Below are positions 1-10,579 of a stretch of 64,000 nt of DNA, in pieces. Source of the stretch: Gyromitra esculenta. Lineage: Eukaryota; Ascomycota; Pezizomycetes; Pezizales; Discinaceae. A program made the position numbers and the translations under genes. The first letter of the stretch is position 1. Every line of letters starts with the position of its first letter. Under the pieces are notes generated by a model that was not told the origin of the DNA, searched no databases, and saw nothing but the letters and a program-made list of their open reading frames with translations. The stretch is taken from positions 620,001 to 684,000 of the forward strand of contig JBCAML010000009.1 of assembly GCA_038503075.1 (NCBI GenBank). The letters run 5' to 3'.

Positions 1-3000
1 ATCGCTTAGGATATCTCGCGTTAAGTAAAATCTCTTTCCTCGAGGGAAATAACTTGAAGGGGTCACAAATTCAGTCTTGCTCGGCCACACTAACTTGTTT
101 TCATAAAGTATCACTCGCAGAAGCTCGCTATCAAAACCTCGAGAGATACACGGAGAAAGTGATAGAGGATGTTTCTATTTCATGCTAGGATTACAGTAGA
201 AAAGTGGTATTATCTGTACGGTGTCCTAATAGTGCTTTGTTGGGGTGGTACGGCTTCTGTGTTTTCAAGAATTTTGTCTTTTTTTTCGATTTAACAATTA
301 AATTTCCCATTTCCCATATTGTATTCATTACACATCTTTGTATGCCGCTGTGATGAATGGGTCTCTTGTGTAATGTTGTGTGAGAGAAAGTTATGACCCG
401 CTCGTAATTCCATAGATCTCTTTCGTGACGCCGAAATCAGAAGCCATCGGTATAATACTTTTGCAGCACCAAATAAGCAGATCCGCCCATCGATGTTTAC
501 ACAAAGGATACCCGCGATATCACAGTTGGCTAGCATTTTAGCTAACTCGTAACTGGAACTACTTCACTACACGTAGTACCGACTGCCTATCTCCTGAAAA
601 ACCAGTAATATCACAAATTACTATATTTCAATGTATGATCACTGCGAGGGGGCTTTTAAAAAATTGCTAGCTTGGTATAACCCGACTAGTCTAAATATTC
701 CATTTCAATAGACTTAATTGAGCTAGATAGAGGACGTACTTATTTATTCATTTATTCATTATTTGATTTGGCACTAGAGCACGTACTTTCGCGTTATAGA
801 CCAAATAACAAGATCTGAGTTTTTTGGTTTTTTGTAAAAGAAAAGAATTGCCAACTTAAACCGTATTAAACACAAACAATTTAAGTTATCTCAAAGATAC
901 AATCCACGGTTTTCAGCTCGATCAAACGCAAACTAAATTACGTGATCACCTCATGTCTCAAATCTCAACAAACCAGGGTTGAGGTTGCTGATTATTATGT
1001 ACCGCGCCACCAACCAATTATTCCTACGCGGTTAGAAAGTCCAAGATGCATGTGTGCCCAGCAATTGGAGGCGACCAGCCAAGACCAATTAACGGGGTGG
1101 CGTGGTACCAAGACGACAGCCAAGAGATTAAGAGATGACAGCCAAGAAATAAGTCCAACGACCGACCATAACGCTGTTCACTACATAGTTAGGGTGTTTG
1201 GATAAGGATACTAAAAAATACGGGTAAATAAGAGATGTTTTTTTAGAACCAACTAAGCTTATGTAACTAAGAATACAGCTTCACTTGCTTTTATGGGATT
1301 CCCGAGCTAGGAATGCCACCATATGGTGGGAAATCAATGCACTGGGAACTGAATAGGTGGTCCACCGTTTCTGCACAGTACCGTTATAAGACACGACTGT
1401 ACACTTCTACCCGGATTACTTCCCCAAACGCGTAGTCCCCGATACTATCCCATATCCGAGAACTGAACCACGACTCTAAATACCACGAACACGGGTTTTG
1501 CGAGCTTGTCGGGAAACTCGGATCTCGTCAGTCACGACTTTATTCGTTCCTTGGCCCGTTGGTTCAGGTTCGGACCGTTTCTACCTCTTTACTACCTTGA
1601 TTAGGAAGTGTATGTCCGGATGTCAATTAAATGTCCAAAGCGCGAGCAACAGCCATTTAAGAATAACACGTCGCCTGAAAGAGAGAACAGTGGCTTCTTC
1701 TGCATCAAAATATATATTTCGAGTTACTAAAATTCACAGGCTGGTTGCACCATGCAGCGTCTCAGCAAGCATTCGAATACAAACGTAGCCCCGAGTGATT
1801 TCCCATGATTTGCAAGAGATCCGTTTTGCGCCAAAAAACTCCCCACCAGTTGCTCTCGTACTAGCCCACATTTGCTATAATCTTTACAGAAAGCTACGAT
1901 CACCCTCCGGTTTTCATCGTTAGGAACAGCTTCATGCTTCTGGCAACACGGGAATACTGCTTGCCGAGATGTCTTAGTTAGGAGAACAGCCAATGAGTGA
2001 TAAATAGCTGTGACTCTAGTAGCTTACTTAGCCAAACGCCTCAGCAGCAGTAGGTACATTGACAAGCGGTTGCTCTGCATACTTCTTAGGGCTGCTGGTT
2101 GGCTCACCTGATTAACCAAATCCCTAACCCTACCTTGCTTGCGGGAAGAAACCCTTGAAGATGTTTCTAGCGATACCTATCCTTATATAATTCCACGAGA
2201 TTCAGTTAAATATATTCCCATACGCTAAGTTTATGTTTACAAACAGATTTAAATCGACTCGTTGCGCGCGCCAGACACAACGAATCTTCGTAGCTTACTG
2301 GAAGGCGCACAGTTGCACAGTACGATAATGTAACCAATACAGCTGCTATGTTCACGCCTCAAGAAACCATCACGACCCATCCATGTGGAGTATTCTAGAC
2401 GTTAGAGCTGCAGCAACAGCGCTTACTTACTTAACATCATAGTGTATCACTCGAACGCGAATTGAGTTATATCCCGTGCTCTCCTGCTTCTTCAGATCCG
2501 TGTCCAGCATATATCCGTGTCTTTTAAAATTTCGCGGCATCGGTGAGAAATTATCCCAACCACATCAGAGCCAGAGATACGTATGCAGTGCCGTTCATTA
2601 ATCAAGATCGGGTCAGCACAGCACCGAATCACACCCGAATCACACCACATCACTCGAGAAACCCGAAACTGAGTAACAGTGTCTCGTTTTAAGTTGACAA
2701 AGATCGTGCTACAAAACCTCATACATTGCGCTGTGGGCACCACAATACGAGATGCCCTGCCTCAAACACAACCGCAAACACTGACCTTTTGCGGATCTGC
2801 AGTTACTCTCCCTCCCTCTCACTTTAGTCACTATCTCTTGCCTCTGAATATCGAACTAGGAATAGCCCAAACTCCTGCATAGTCCTTGGGTTTTTCGTGT
2901 GTAGCACCCCCTCCTCTCCCCCAGCTAGCCGCTGTCTTGCAGAAAGATAGCTACGTATACAGAAGCCTACGCGGCCTCTGCAGCCACTGAAGTCATGCGG

Positions 3001-3295
3001 TACTGAAATTCATCTCTCTCTCTCTCTTCAAGAGACGCCGACCAACCGTAGCGAGGAAAAAAAAATCAAAAAGAGAGAAGGCGAATTCAATTCATGGGAA
3101 GGGGGGGTAACGGAAAAATACGCAATAATCGTTCGAGATAAGGCACAGGGTAAAGTAAAGTACAGGCTGAGCATTATTATCATAGATTTTCAATTCTTTC
3201 TCTAATATCATCGCAGTGTAGTCCAGGATACAATTTTATATTCTAATCACCCGCGGACACACCGAATTCTATTATTGTTGTTGGTTATCGATTAG
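1..3295. other. Intergenic, no gene supported
   Basis: No open frame here exceeds about 96 codons, and none shows a recognisable domain or a convincing exon chain on either strand. A CT dinucleotide run lies near 3012-3027. No tRNA-like B box, inverted-repeat element or tandem array was seen. It lies downstream of the Swi5-like gene, so its right edge probably holds that gene's 3' UTR. Confidence 0.5.
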
Positions 3296-4131
3296 CTATT
3301 TGTCCTTCCCTTCCTCCCAATCACCTATTACAATAAATGGCTGAAATGATGTGCCCCTGCGTTTAGATTTCCGAACTTGAAGTGCTGGAATGGAAAAGGG
3401 AAAAAAGCAATGGAGTGAAAAAAAAGGGGGATGGAGGGAAGGGGGAAAAAAAATAATAGTACGACACTCACCAGTCATAATTTCCTGGACTCTTACTTGC
3501 CGATTTTCCGCAACCATCCCTGGAGGAGCATGTAGAGTAAGCTTAAACACACGCGTCGCAATTAAACGAAATCTTTATTTCGGGCGGTGCCTGGCAGAGA
3601 GAGAGGAGAGGGTACGCTTAACGTACCAATCAACCCTAAGCCGACGTCCCGGATCTCATTGAAGTCATGGAGGAGCTTGATATGCTGTTTTACAGTCTTT
3701 TCAGGGGATGTGTTTCTGTGTAATGTAATGTGTCGCACATGAGCTAGAGTGAAGCTAACGGTAGCTATCTAAGCTTCATTGGAATTCGTGCAGTTGGAAC
3801 GTACTTGAGCTTGTTGAGATTCTCGTCAGTCTTCGCTTGCACTTCAGCGATCTGTTTCTCGAGGGCTAGATTGGTGGCTCTAAGAGATTCCTATTTTGGC
3901 GGGGTCAATGGGGGGAATAGGCATCCGTCAGCCAGAAGCACAAAACCAACAGCAGCAACTAACGGCAGTAACCAACATGTACTTCTAAAAGTACTCCTAC
4001 ACACACAACAGAGCGGTACAGAGCCCACGTACCAGTTTCTGTTCCCTCGCGGTGGGCTCCCGTTGCTGGCTTTGTGCCGATTCTCCCGAGGAAGCGTCTG
4101 GCGTGGGAGGGGGCGTAGTCTTGGATGACAT
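3296..4131 (-). CDS. Swi5/Sae3-like recombination mediator subunit (five exons)
   Basis: Hand-spliced model, exons in gene order 4131-4033, 3890-3805, 3715-3627, 3519-3472 and 3384-3296; phases agree and give about 136 aa. Residues 1-33 are a Ser/Pro/Thr-rich head, exon 2 is a short coiled coil (EKQIAEVQAKTDENLNKLK), and exons 3-4 carry the Swi5 signature: a KLLHDFNEIRDVGLGLIG stretch, then MVAENRQVRVQEIM. Swi5 proteins pair with Sfr1/Mei5 and stimulate Rad51/Dmc1 strand exchange in the nucleus. Length and placement of the motif at the C-terminal end fit the family. The last exon is uncertain. The model given ends in a basic tail unlike the family, whereas an alternative donor (GTAAGA at 3496-3491) joins a frame reading HFKFGN, which resembles the usual ending but drops VRVQEIM. 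The start is the first in-frame ATG before the conserved head. Family call fairly good, C-terminus poor. Confidence 0.68.
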
Positions 4132-6092
4132 TTTTTTGCAGATTGCAACGTTCGGCTCGGCTTGGACGAGTCTGTCGTGTCGTTGAGAAGGGAAGAATGA
4201 CGTCTGCAACGGGAACCCGACGATCGGCTTAAGCGAACCTTGGCCTACATACGAAGACACGGCTGGGCAGAGACCCCACTATTGTATGAGATCTCTACAA
4301 TTGATTTGCCTTTCTTACTGCTAGAAACACGGATACTTCTCGACCCGGGCCTTGCAGAATCTCGCTGTGAGCCTTCGGATAGAAATTGGATCTTCTCTAG
4401 GTTTCTTTCTAGTACGCGGGTCGGAATTCGGCCCTACAGACTTCACTTTGCACGCAAACGGGATGGGTGCAGTGTTTCCAGAAACCAAAATCGACACTCG
4501 GAAGCCAGGAGGCGAGAATCCAAATCTCTCCTACGATCATCCACGTTCTTTTTTGCCGCGACTGGGCAGGCAGTTGGTGTCTGTTACTAAACATAGACAA
4601 ATAGCGTATGTATTCCTGACGATCGGGAACAAGATAGATAAGTATCCCCACGACTAGTAGAGTATGTGTCCCAGACGAAAGTGGAGTGAGTTGCGCCACC
4701 ACAGGCATATAGATAAAGTGCTTTGTATGATATTGTATTAAAATTTCAGGGGAATATGAATCCTCCTAAAGAATACGCCTGGCGCCGATCAGGACCAGCA
4801 CGAGGACTCAAACGCTCACAGTCCACAGCGAGGAGAGAATTGGGCTCAAGAAGAGTCCATAAAAAAACTGTAAGACATTGGCCCTGGACGAATTTGATCT
4901 TCGGATATAACGGCTCTGGCCCAAAAGAAAGGGGAAATGTGCAAGTTATTGCTGGTATCCCACCAACCAGGAGCCCCGGAGTTCTGTTCTGGACCAAATA
5001 CCTGTGGGCTGGAGGGCTGATTGGTGAGAGATGCGTGATCAAAAACATTGCCAGATCCCATCCAAAGCAGAAATTGGAGTGTGTTGTCTCATTTTCGCTT
5101 CTCGGCTCGCACGGCACTAAGCACCATCGCTTGCTTGGCATTCAAGTACAAGATGAGGATAAGCAAAAAAATGGCACAAAGAAGCTTTCCTCAGAGTTTC
5201 ACAGCATTTTCTTGGTTTTCTTCTACGGGAGCATCTGCGATACTATCTCTTGCTTGGCCTGCTCATCATCAATATTCCCCGCAGTCTCCCCACTCATATG
5301 CATCGTGGGTTGCTATATTTACAAACAACCAACTTGGGTAAAAACTTCGATACCATTATTAAGGGTAGTACGTATGCCCAAGGTACTAATTTTCCATAAT
5401 TCCTGGCGAGATACAACGCTAGACCAGGGGGGAGCCTGGTCGTAATGCAAGCCTAAATGGTACTATTCTGGAATGTTTAGTGTAATTCTCGCCTGATATC
5501 TTCCGGACGGAAGGCTATAGGTTACTCTTCGAGTACTCTAGTTTACGATCTGTGGACCCCTTTGTTTAATTCTGGGAAAACGCCGTAAGCTGTACGTGTT
5601 CTAGGTATCCACAGCAGATACTTTCAGGTTTAGTCGAGAAGGGTAGTGTATACTAATTGAATCATGAGTCTACAATAATTAGTAGGTATCGACTCAAGGA
5701 GTTTGCTTGGGAGTGCCGCTACCCGTCTGCGGGTTGGTTGTCTGTGCTTTTTTTCTGAAATGTGTGCTTCTTCGTATGTGATTAATTCCCTGAAGCCTCC
5801 AAATGGCTGGATCGGGGTTGGTGTTTGTGATCCCGCGCGCTCCCCCTCGACCGGTACATGGGAGGGAGGTAAATGTCTGTGGAGCTAGAGATATAGTATA
5901 TATACCTTCAATTCCTCCACTCTTTCTCAGTCCCTCATCACGGTGCACTATCAATCACCAGTTCCTTCGTTGGTCAACACACTCGCTTTTCTTTTTTGGT
6001 GTCTTGTACGCCTATCCTTTCGCTCTTCGCAACAAATCTACTTAATCCCTATTACAAAACTTAATTTCTCGGCATATTAGCTGAAGTCAATA
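4132..6092. other. Divergent intergenic region, Swi5-like gene / chitin deacetylase
   Basis: It holds the promoters of two divergently transcribed genes. A 240-codon frame (4723-5445, plus) is overlapped by a 131-codon frame on the other strand (5141-4746). Neither resembles a known family, has a flanking exon chain or shows coding-like composition, so neither is called. The last 200 bp before the deacetylase are pyrimidine-rich and hold a TATA run. Confidence 0.45.
5897..5904 (+). promoter_or_regulatory. TATA-like box before the chitin deacetylase
   Basis: TATATATA lies 188 bp before the deacetylase ATG and is followed by a CT-rich stretch of the kind seen at fungal transcription starts. 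Position and composition support it; function is inferred. Confidence 0.35.
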
Positions 6093-8280
6093 ATGATACA
6101 TTCTAAGATCTCCCTCTTGGGGGCTTTTGCTGCCTTGAGCACTCTAGTATCTGCTCATCCGCTCCTCGATGCCACTTTGGACAACCTTTTCAGACGTGCA
6201 ACTATTTCGCCTGATAACACTTGTGGTCTTCTGTACGCTGGTGCTAACCTTGGCTACTCTTGCGACACATCTGCAGCTTCAACTACCAACGGCGGTTGTT
6301 GCTCTCAATATGTTAGTATAAAAACAATCCAATTCGGTTGTTGGTTGGTTTTTACTAACATTTCATCAGGGTTACTGCGGTGCTACTGCTGATTACTGCG
6401 GTACTGGATGTCAAGCTGGTTACGGAAGCTGCACTACTGGAGACGGTACTGGGTCTGGCACTACGCCTACCAGTGATCCCAATCTCTGTGGAGCTACCAA
6501 TGGCGGATCATCTTGTGCGTCGGGTCTCTGCTGCTCTCAATACGGTGTGTGCGAGTTAATTCCTAAAGGTTGACCATGATCCTAACTTTATATAGGATAC
6601 TGTGGGAATACTACCGACTACTGTGACACGGGCTGCCAATCGACTTACGGAACCTGTGATGGTGGTGCCAGCACCGGCGGCAATGGTCTCTGTGGTCCCA
6701 TGAACGGCGGTGAAATCTGCCCTACCGGCCAATGCTGCAGTCCTTCCGGCTACTGCGGAACCACTGAGGAATACTGCTCATCTCCTGACTGTCTCGAGGG
6801 ATATGGAACTTGTGACGCCGACCAGACACCCGCTGGAGCATCTACCTCTAGCATTCCTCGTCCTTTGATTGGGAGCGTTCCTTATGGTGTGGAAATCGAC
6901 GACTGCAACGACGCAGGACATATCGCTTTGACGTTTGACGATGGTCCATACTTGTACACCAATGATCTCTTGGACCTTCTTGCTTCGTATGGTGTCCAGG
7001 CAACGTTTTTCATCACCGGTAACAACAATGGAAAGGGTGCCATCGATGTTACTGCACCGTATCCTACTGTTATCCAGCGCATGATCACCGATAACCATCA
7101 AGTTGCTTCTCACACCTGGTCTCACCAGAATTTGTCTTCCCTCACGCAGGCTGGCATCGAGGGTGAGATGTATAAGAACGAGATGGCTCTCCGCAACATT
7201 ATTGGAAAGATCCCGACCTATATGCGTCCTCCGTACTCCGAGTGCAACGCTCTGTGCTTCAGCACCTTGAAGGCGTTGGGTTACCACACCATCTACTTCG
7301 ATCTTGATACCGAGGATTATCTCCATGACGACCCTACTCTCATCCAGCAGAGCAAAGATATCGTCCATGCTGCTCTCTCTAGTGTCAACAGCGCCAGCAG
7401 CGACTATCTGGCCATTTCCCATGATATTCACTATCAGACCGTCTATAATTTCACCAATTATTTCCTCGATCAGATGAATACCTATGGCTTTAAGGGTGAG
7501 TTGGATTGTTTTTTTCTCTTTCCCCCTGTTGATTTTTTGCCCCCCGATGAGTCTTGCTAACCGTTTTTAATAGCTGTCCCCGCTGCTGTCTGTCTCGGCG
7601 ACCCCCAGGCCAACTGGTATAGATCTGCTACGGTAAGCAATACCACTGTCTCTACTTCTTCTACTGTTTCTTCTACCTCCACTACCTCTTCCTCATCTTC
7701 TTTGTCATCTTCCTCTTCCTCATCTGCCACCACCACTTCTTCCTCTACCACCACCACTGCTTCGAGCACGTCTTCGACTTCCACCGGCTCCAGCTCCAGC
7801 TCCCGCTCCACCGGTAGCTCTAGTACTAGCTCCAGCTCCAGCTCCTCATCTACCAGCACCAAGCCCACCACATCATCAACTTCCTCCACCAAGACCTCCA
7901 CCTCAACATCTAGCACTGGTACTTCCTCCACCAAGACCTCCACATCCTCGACTTCCGCCACCGGGACTTCGACTTCCACTACCAAGACTACAACATCTTC
8001 TACTAAGACTTCCACTACATCATCCCCTACTACCACTACCAAATGCGCAGGCACTCAATATGGCAATTACTGCGCTCAACCAACTAGGGGATTTCAAGAT
8101 ATGGGAGGCTGTTGGGAATCACTCGCTAACTGTATGCTCAATACGGGCGAATGCATGTCCAGTAACCGAAACGGCGATTGGTCCCAATGTAACGACAACG
8201 AGAAGAATTGCGAAAATCTTATGAAGTTCTGTGGGCAATGTTCTTGGGATTCTTGCGATAGCTCTCACTATCAAAACTAA
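6093..8280 (+). CDS. Secreted chitin deacetylase with three CBM18 modules and Cys-rich tail
   Basis: Exons 6093-6311, 6370-6544, 6596-7495 and 7574-8280 splice in phase to about 666 aa. Residues 1-21 are a signal peptide (hydrophobic core, LVSA/H cleavage). Three CBM18 (hevein-like) modules follow at about 44-94, 113-152 and 164-204, each with a CCSxxGYCG-type core. The NodB/CE4 deacetylase domain shows TFDDGP (244-249), HTWSH (304-308), RPPY (342-345), DLDTEDY (367-373) and AISHD (404-408), so the metal-binding Asp and both His residues are present. Such enzymes remove acetyl groups from cell-wall chitin, giving chitosan. A Ser/Thr stalk of about 140 residues precedes a 78-residue tail with ten or more Cys that I do not recognise. 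No GPI signal is visible. The first two introns each end a CBM18 core, as if modules were exon-duplicated. Confidence 0.93.
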
Positions 8281-9643
8281 AAAGGGGGGGAAATATGAGG
8301 AGTGTCATTTTTTGAATGCTTTGTTATTTCTTAATGTTTATGGGATGGATAAAGCGGAGGATGAATGTCCTAAGATTGGGGGTGGCATTAGGCTAGTTAA
8401 CTAGTGCATTTTCGTTTCTTGAAAGGGGGGTGGTTGTATTCTGTGACGGGTATTATCATTGTTTTTAGGGAGGAGGAAAAAAAATATTAGTTGGGAAAAT
8501 ATCATGACTGGAAATTTCCTACTACATAGTTTTTACATGTGCCAAGTCGAGTGATAATTCGTTATTCCCATACTTTCAAAAAAAAAAAAAAACCTCCCAC
8601 CCAGCCTCGGGGAGTTTGTGCCAAAAGTGACATTTATCTTATTAAATACTACATATAGTATTTGACTCTCGACTAGATCTGAGGAGTTCTATCTTAGACA
8701 CTATAGAAGGAGGCAAAGAGGGAATCTTGCTTGCCCGACACTACTGAAATTTCAATTAGTTTTAATCTACGACTAACTATCTTTCACATCGAGATTTTAG
8801 CCCTCACTCCACTTCATACCTACTAGATATAGAACGGTGTGGGGCGGTCCACCCACACCGGCCCTGAAAAATAAAGAGCACTTCTCTATAGCAGCGCCAG
8901 CGTCGTGGTCCAGCAGCAGCAGCTCGAGAATTTCTGGTTTCCCCCCGTCGAAGCATAATGAAGCTGGGTTCTCCCCCCATTTTGTCTTCCGGAAATAATC
9001 CTACATCGTATATACTTCAGCAACATTAGCAGCAGATCCATAGTGGCCAAGTTGCGTAACCAACGAAAAGCCCTGTCTAGCCCTATTGGTTCTAGACAGA
9101 TGTGTGTGTGTGTGTTTCTGCCGTTTTTTTCGAGGAACGGCTGCAGCGTCTCTTGGTTCGGTGGTCTACACTGAGATCGGACCACCGAGAATAGCATCGT
9201 TTCTGCATAGTGAGGTGTGTGCCCGTGCCGGAGTAATGAATGCCTTGACCACGGTTTGGTTGTATTTCCGTATTGCGTAGTGGAGCAGTCTTCCACAGAG
9301 TGGATAAGTCATGCCCTCATCTGGGGTTCCCCATACTCTCTCCCTCTTCTCGAGTAAGAGGGAGGTGCGTTCGTCGTAGTCGTGTTTTTGTCAGTCCATC
9401 TTAGTCAGTACTGCTCTTCACACACTTTTAGTGAGGTTATTAACAGCAGAAACTGGCCAGAGGGGATGTCGCGATGGCCTTTTCTCTAAGGAGTCTGCCA
9501 ATAGGGCAGTTGTCACAACGTGATCCTACCCTTTCGCCACTCGTCTAGGAATGGCTCCTGTGCCTGAAAACGAACGAAGGGATAGAGTGCCCGAAACAAG
9601 ATCGGAACGGAAGGTCAGTCTCGGCATAGGTCATACATGTAGT

Positions 9644-9673
9644 GCTGGTCTTGGCTGGTCTTGGCTGGTCTTG
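9644..9673. repeat. Three-copy 10-bp tandem repeat
   Basis: The unit GCTGGTCTTG is present three times head to tail, about 40 bp left of the first MITE. It is probably replication slippage; no function is suggested. Confidence 0.9.
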
Positions 9674-9711
9674 GGGGCCAATGATTTTACAAAACTACAT
9701 AAAATGTAGTA

Positions 9712-9838
9712 CTCGTGATCCAGGGTCTGAACCTGAAAACATGGGGTGTGTGGCTTTGTATGCTATGGAGTAGTGCACAGATATTTCGCCATACAAATTC
9801 ACCACCCATGTTTTCAGGTTCTTACCCTGGATCACGGG
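9712..9838. mobile_element. MITE-like element, TA-flanked (127 bp)
   Basis: The left arm begins CTCGTGATCCAGGG and runs on through GAACCTGAAAACATGG. The right arm, reverse-complemented, begins CCCGTGATCCAGGG and carries the same second block. Arms are about 35 bp with few mismatches, and much of the centre also pairs (TTGTATG blocks). TA sits immediately outside both ends (9710-9711 and 9839-9840), as expected for Tc1/mariner-pogo insertions. There is no coding capacity, so it is non-autonomous. Confidence 0.8.
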
Positions 9839-9868
9839 TACAGTAAAGGGATGGCTTGTTCCCTTGTA

Positions 9869-10042
9869 TAGTACAACCGCCTTATAAGAATACTAACTAT
9901 AAGAATACTCACCTTATAAGAATGCTGAATCCAGTCCTGATAGGGGTAATTTTGAGTGTGGCCTGCTTTTCATATAAGAATAACTCTTTTATAAGAATAT
10001 GATTTTCGGAACTAGCAGTATTCTTATAGGGCGATTGTACTG
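9869..10042. mobile_element. MITE-like element, Fot1/pogo-type ends (174 bp)
   Basis: The left end reads TAGTACAACCGCCTTATAAG and the right end, reverse-complemented, CAGTACAATCGCCCTATAAG; both continue AATACT. TA flanks each side (9867-9868 and 10043-10044). CAGTA...TATAAGAA ends are typical of fungal pogo/Fot1-like elements. Extra TATAAGAATA motifs occur inside the element (about 9892-9925 and 9974-10000). No transposase is present. Confidence 0.82.
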
Positions 10043-10579
10043 TAGTGGAAAAATTGTAAATCCTCAATTTCATCTCTTTTCTGGTTTTTTGTCTAACATT
10101 ACACGGAATTTACAAAAATATATTTTGTTCCAAAAGCCATTTCAGTAATAAAGCATAGCATACAAAAATAATCATACCACAGAATCCCGAGAGAAATACC
10201 ATTCATGGCATCATTTGACAAACCTATTTATACTAGATACCTCAAGAGCTTTAATGCAATACTAGACCGATCAAACACCACCCAAACACAGAGAAAGAGA
10301 TACAAAAGATGAGAACCAACAACAAGGATACTTTACAGATTAAACATGAAATATAAGGTTATAAGAATTTAATAGGTGATGAGATAAACAAGCTCACACC
10401 ACCACGCCAATTATAAAAATAAGAAAATAAGATACCCTCCGTTTTTTTTCAACAAATAAAGAAAAAAATCCCTAGGATGTTTCGCCCGATCCTCCACTTA
10501 CCTACCTATCCAGATATTTTATTGAAAAAAAGAAAAAAACCTCCATTTCCATCGCTATCCAATACCCAAATCACCCAAC

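Larger units (their letters stand above)
8281..10579. other. Convergent intergenic region with MITEs
   Basis: The 3' ends of the deacetylase (plus) and the ABC transporter (minus) face each other here. A tandem repeat, two TA-flanked inverted-repeat elements and a small hairpin (CTGTCTAG arms, 9071-9098) are present. A 136-codon minus frame at 9296-8886 shows no family resemblance and was left uncalled. Confidence 0.6.

Noticed and set aside
2118..2140. CCCTAACCCTA resembling a telomere repeat
   Set aside because: Only about two units, no array; chance occurrence inside the chromosome is enough.
7557..8054. 165-codon acidic Val/Glu-rich minus frame
   Set aside because: It is the exact antisense shadow of the Ser/Thr stalk of the chitin deacetylase.
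8886..9296. 136-codon minus frame left of the MITEs
   Set aside because: No domain, contains TG-repeat-derived residues, no splice partners.
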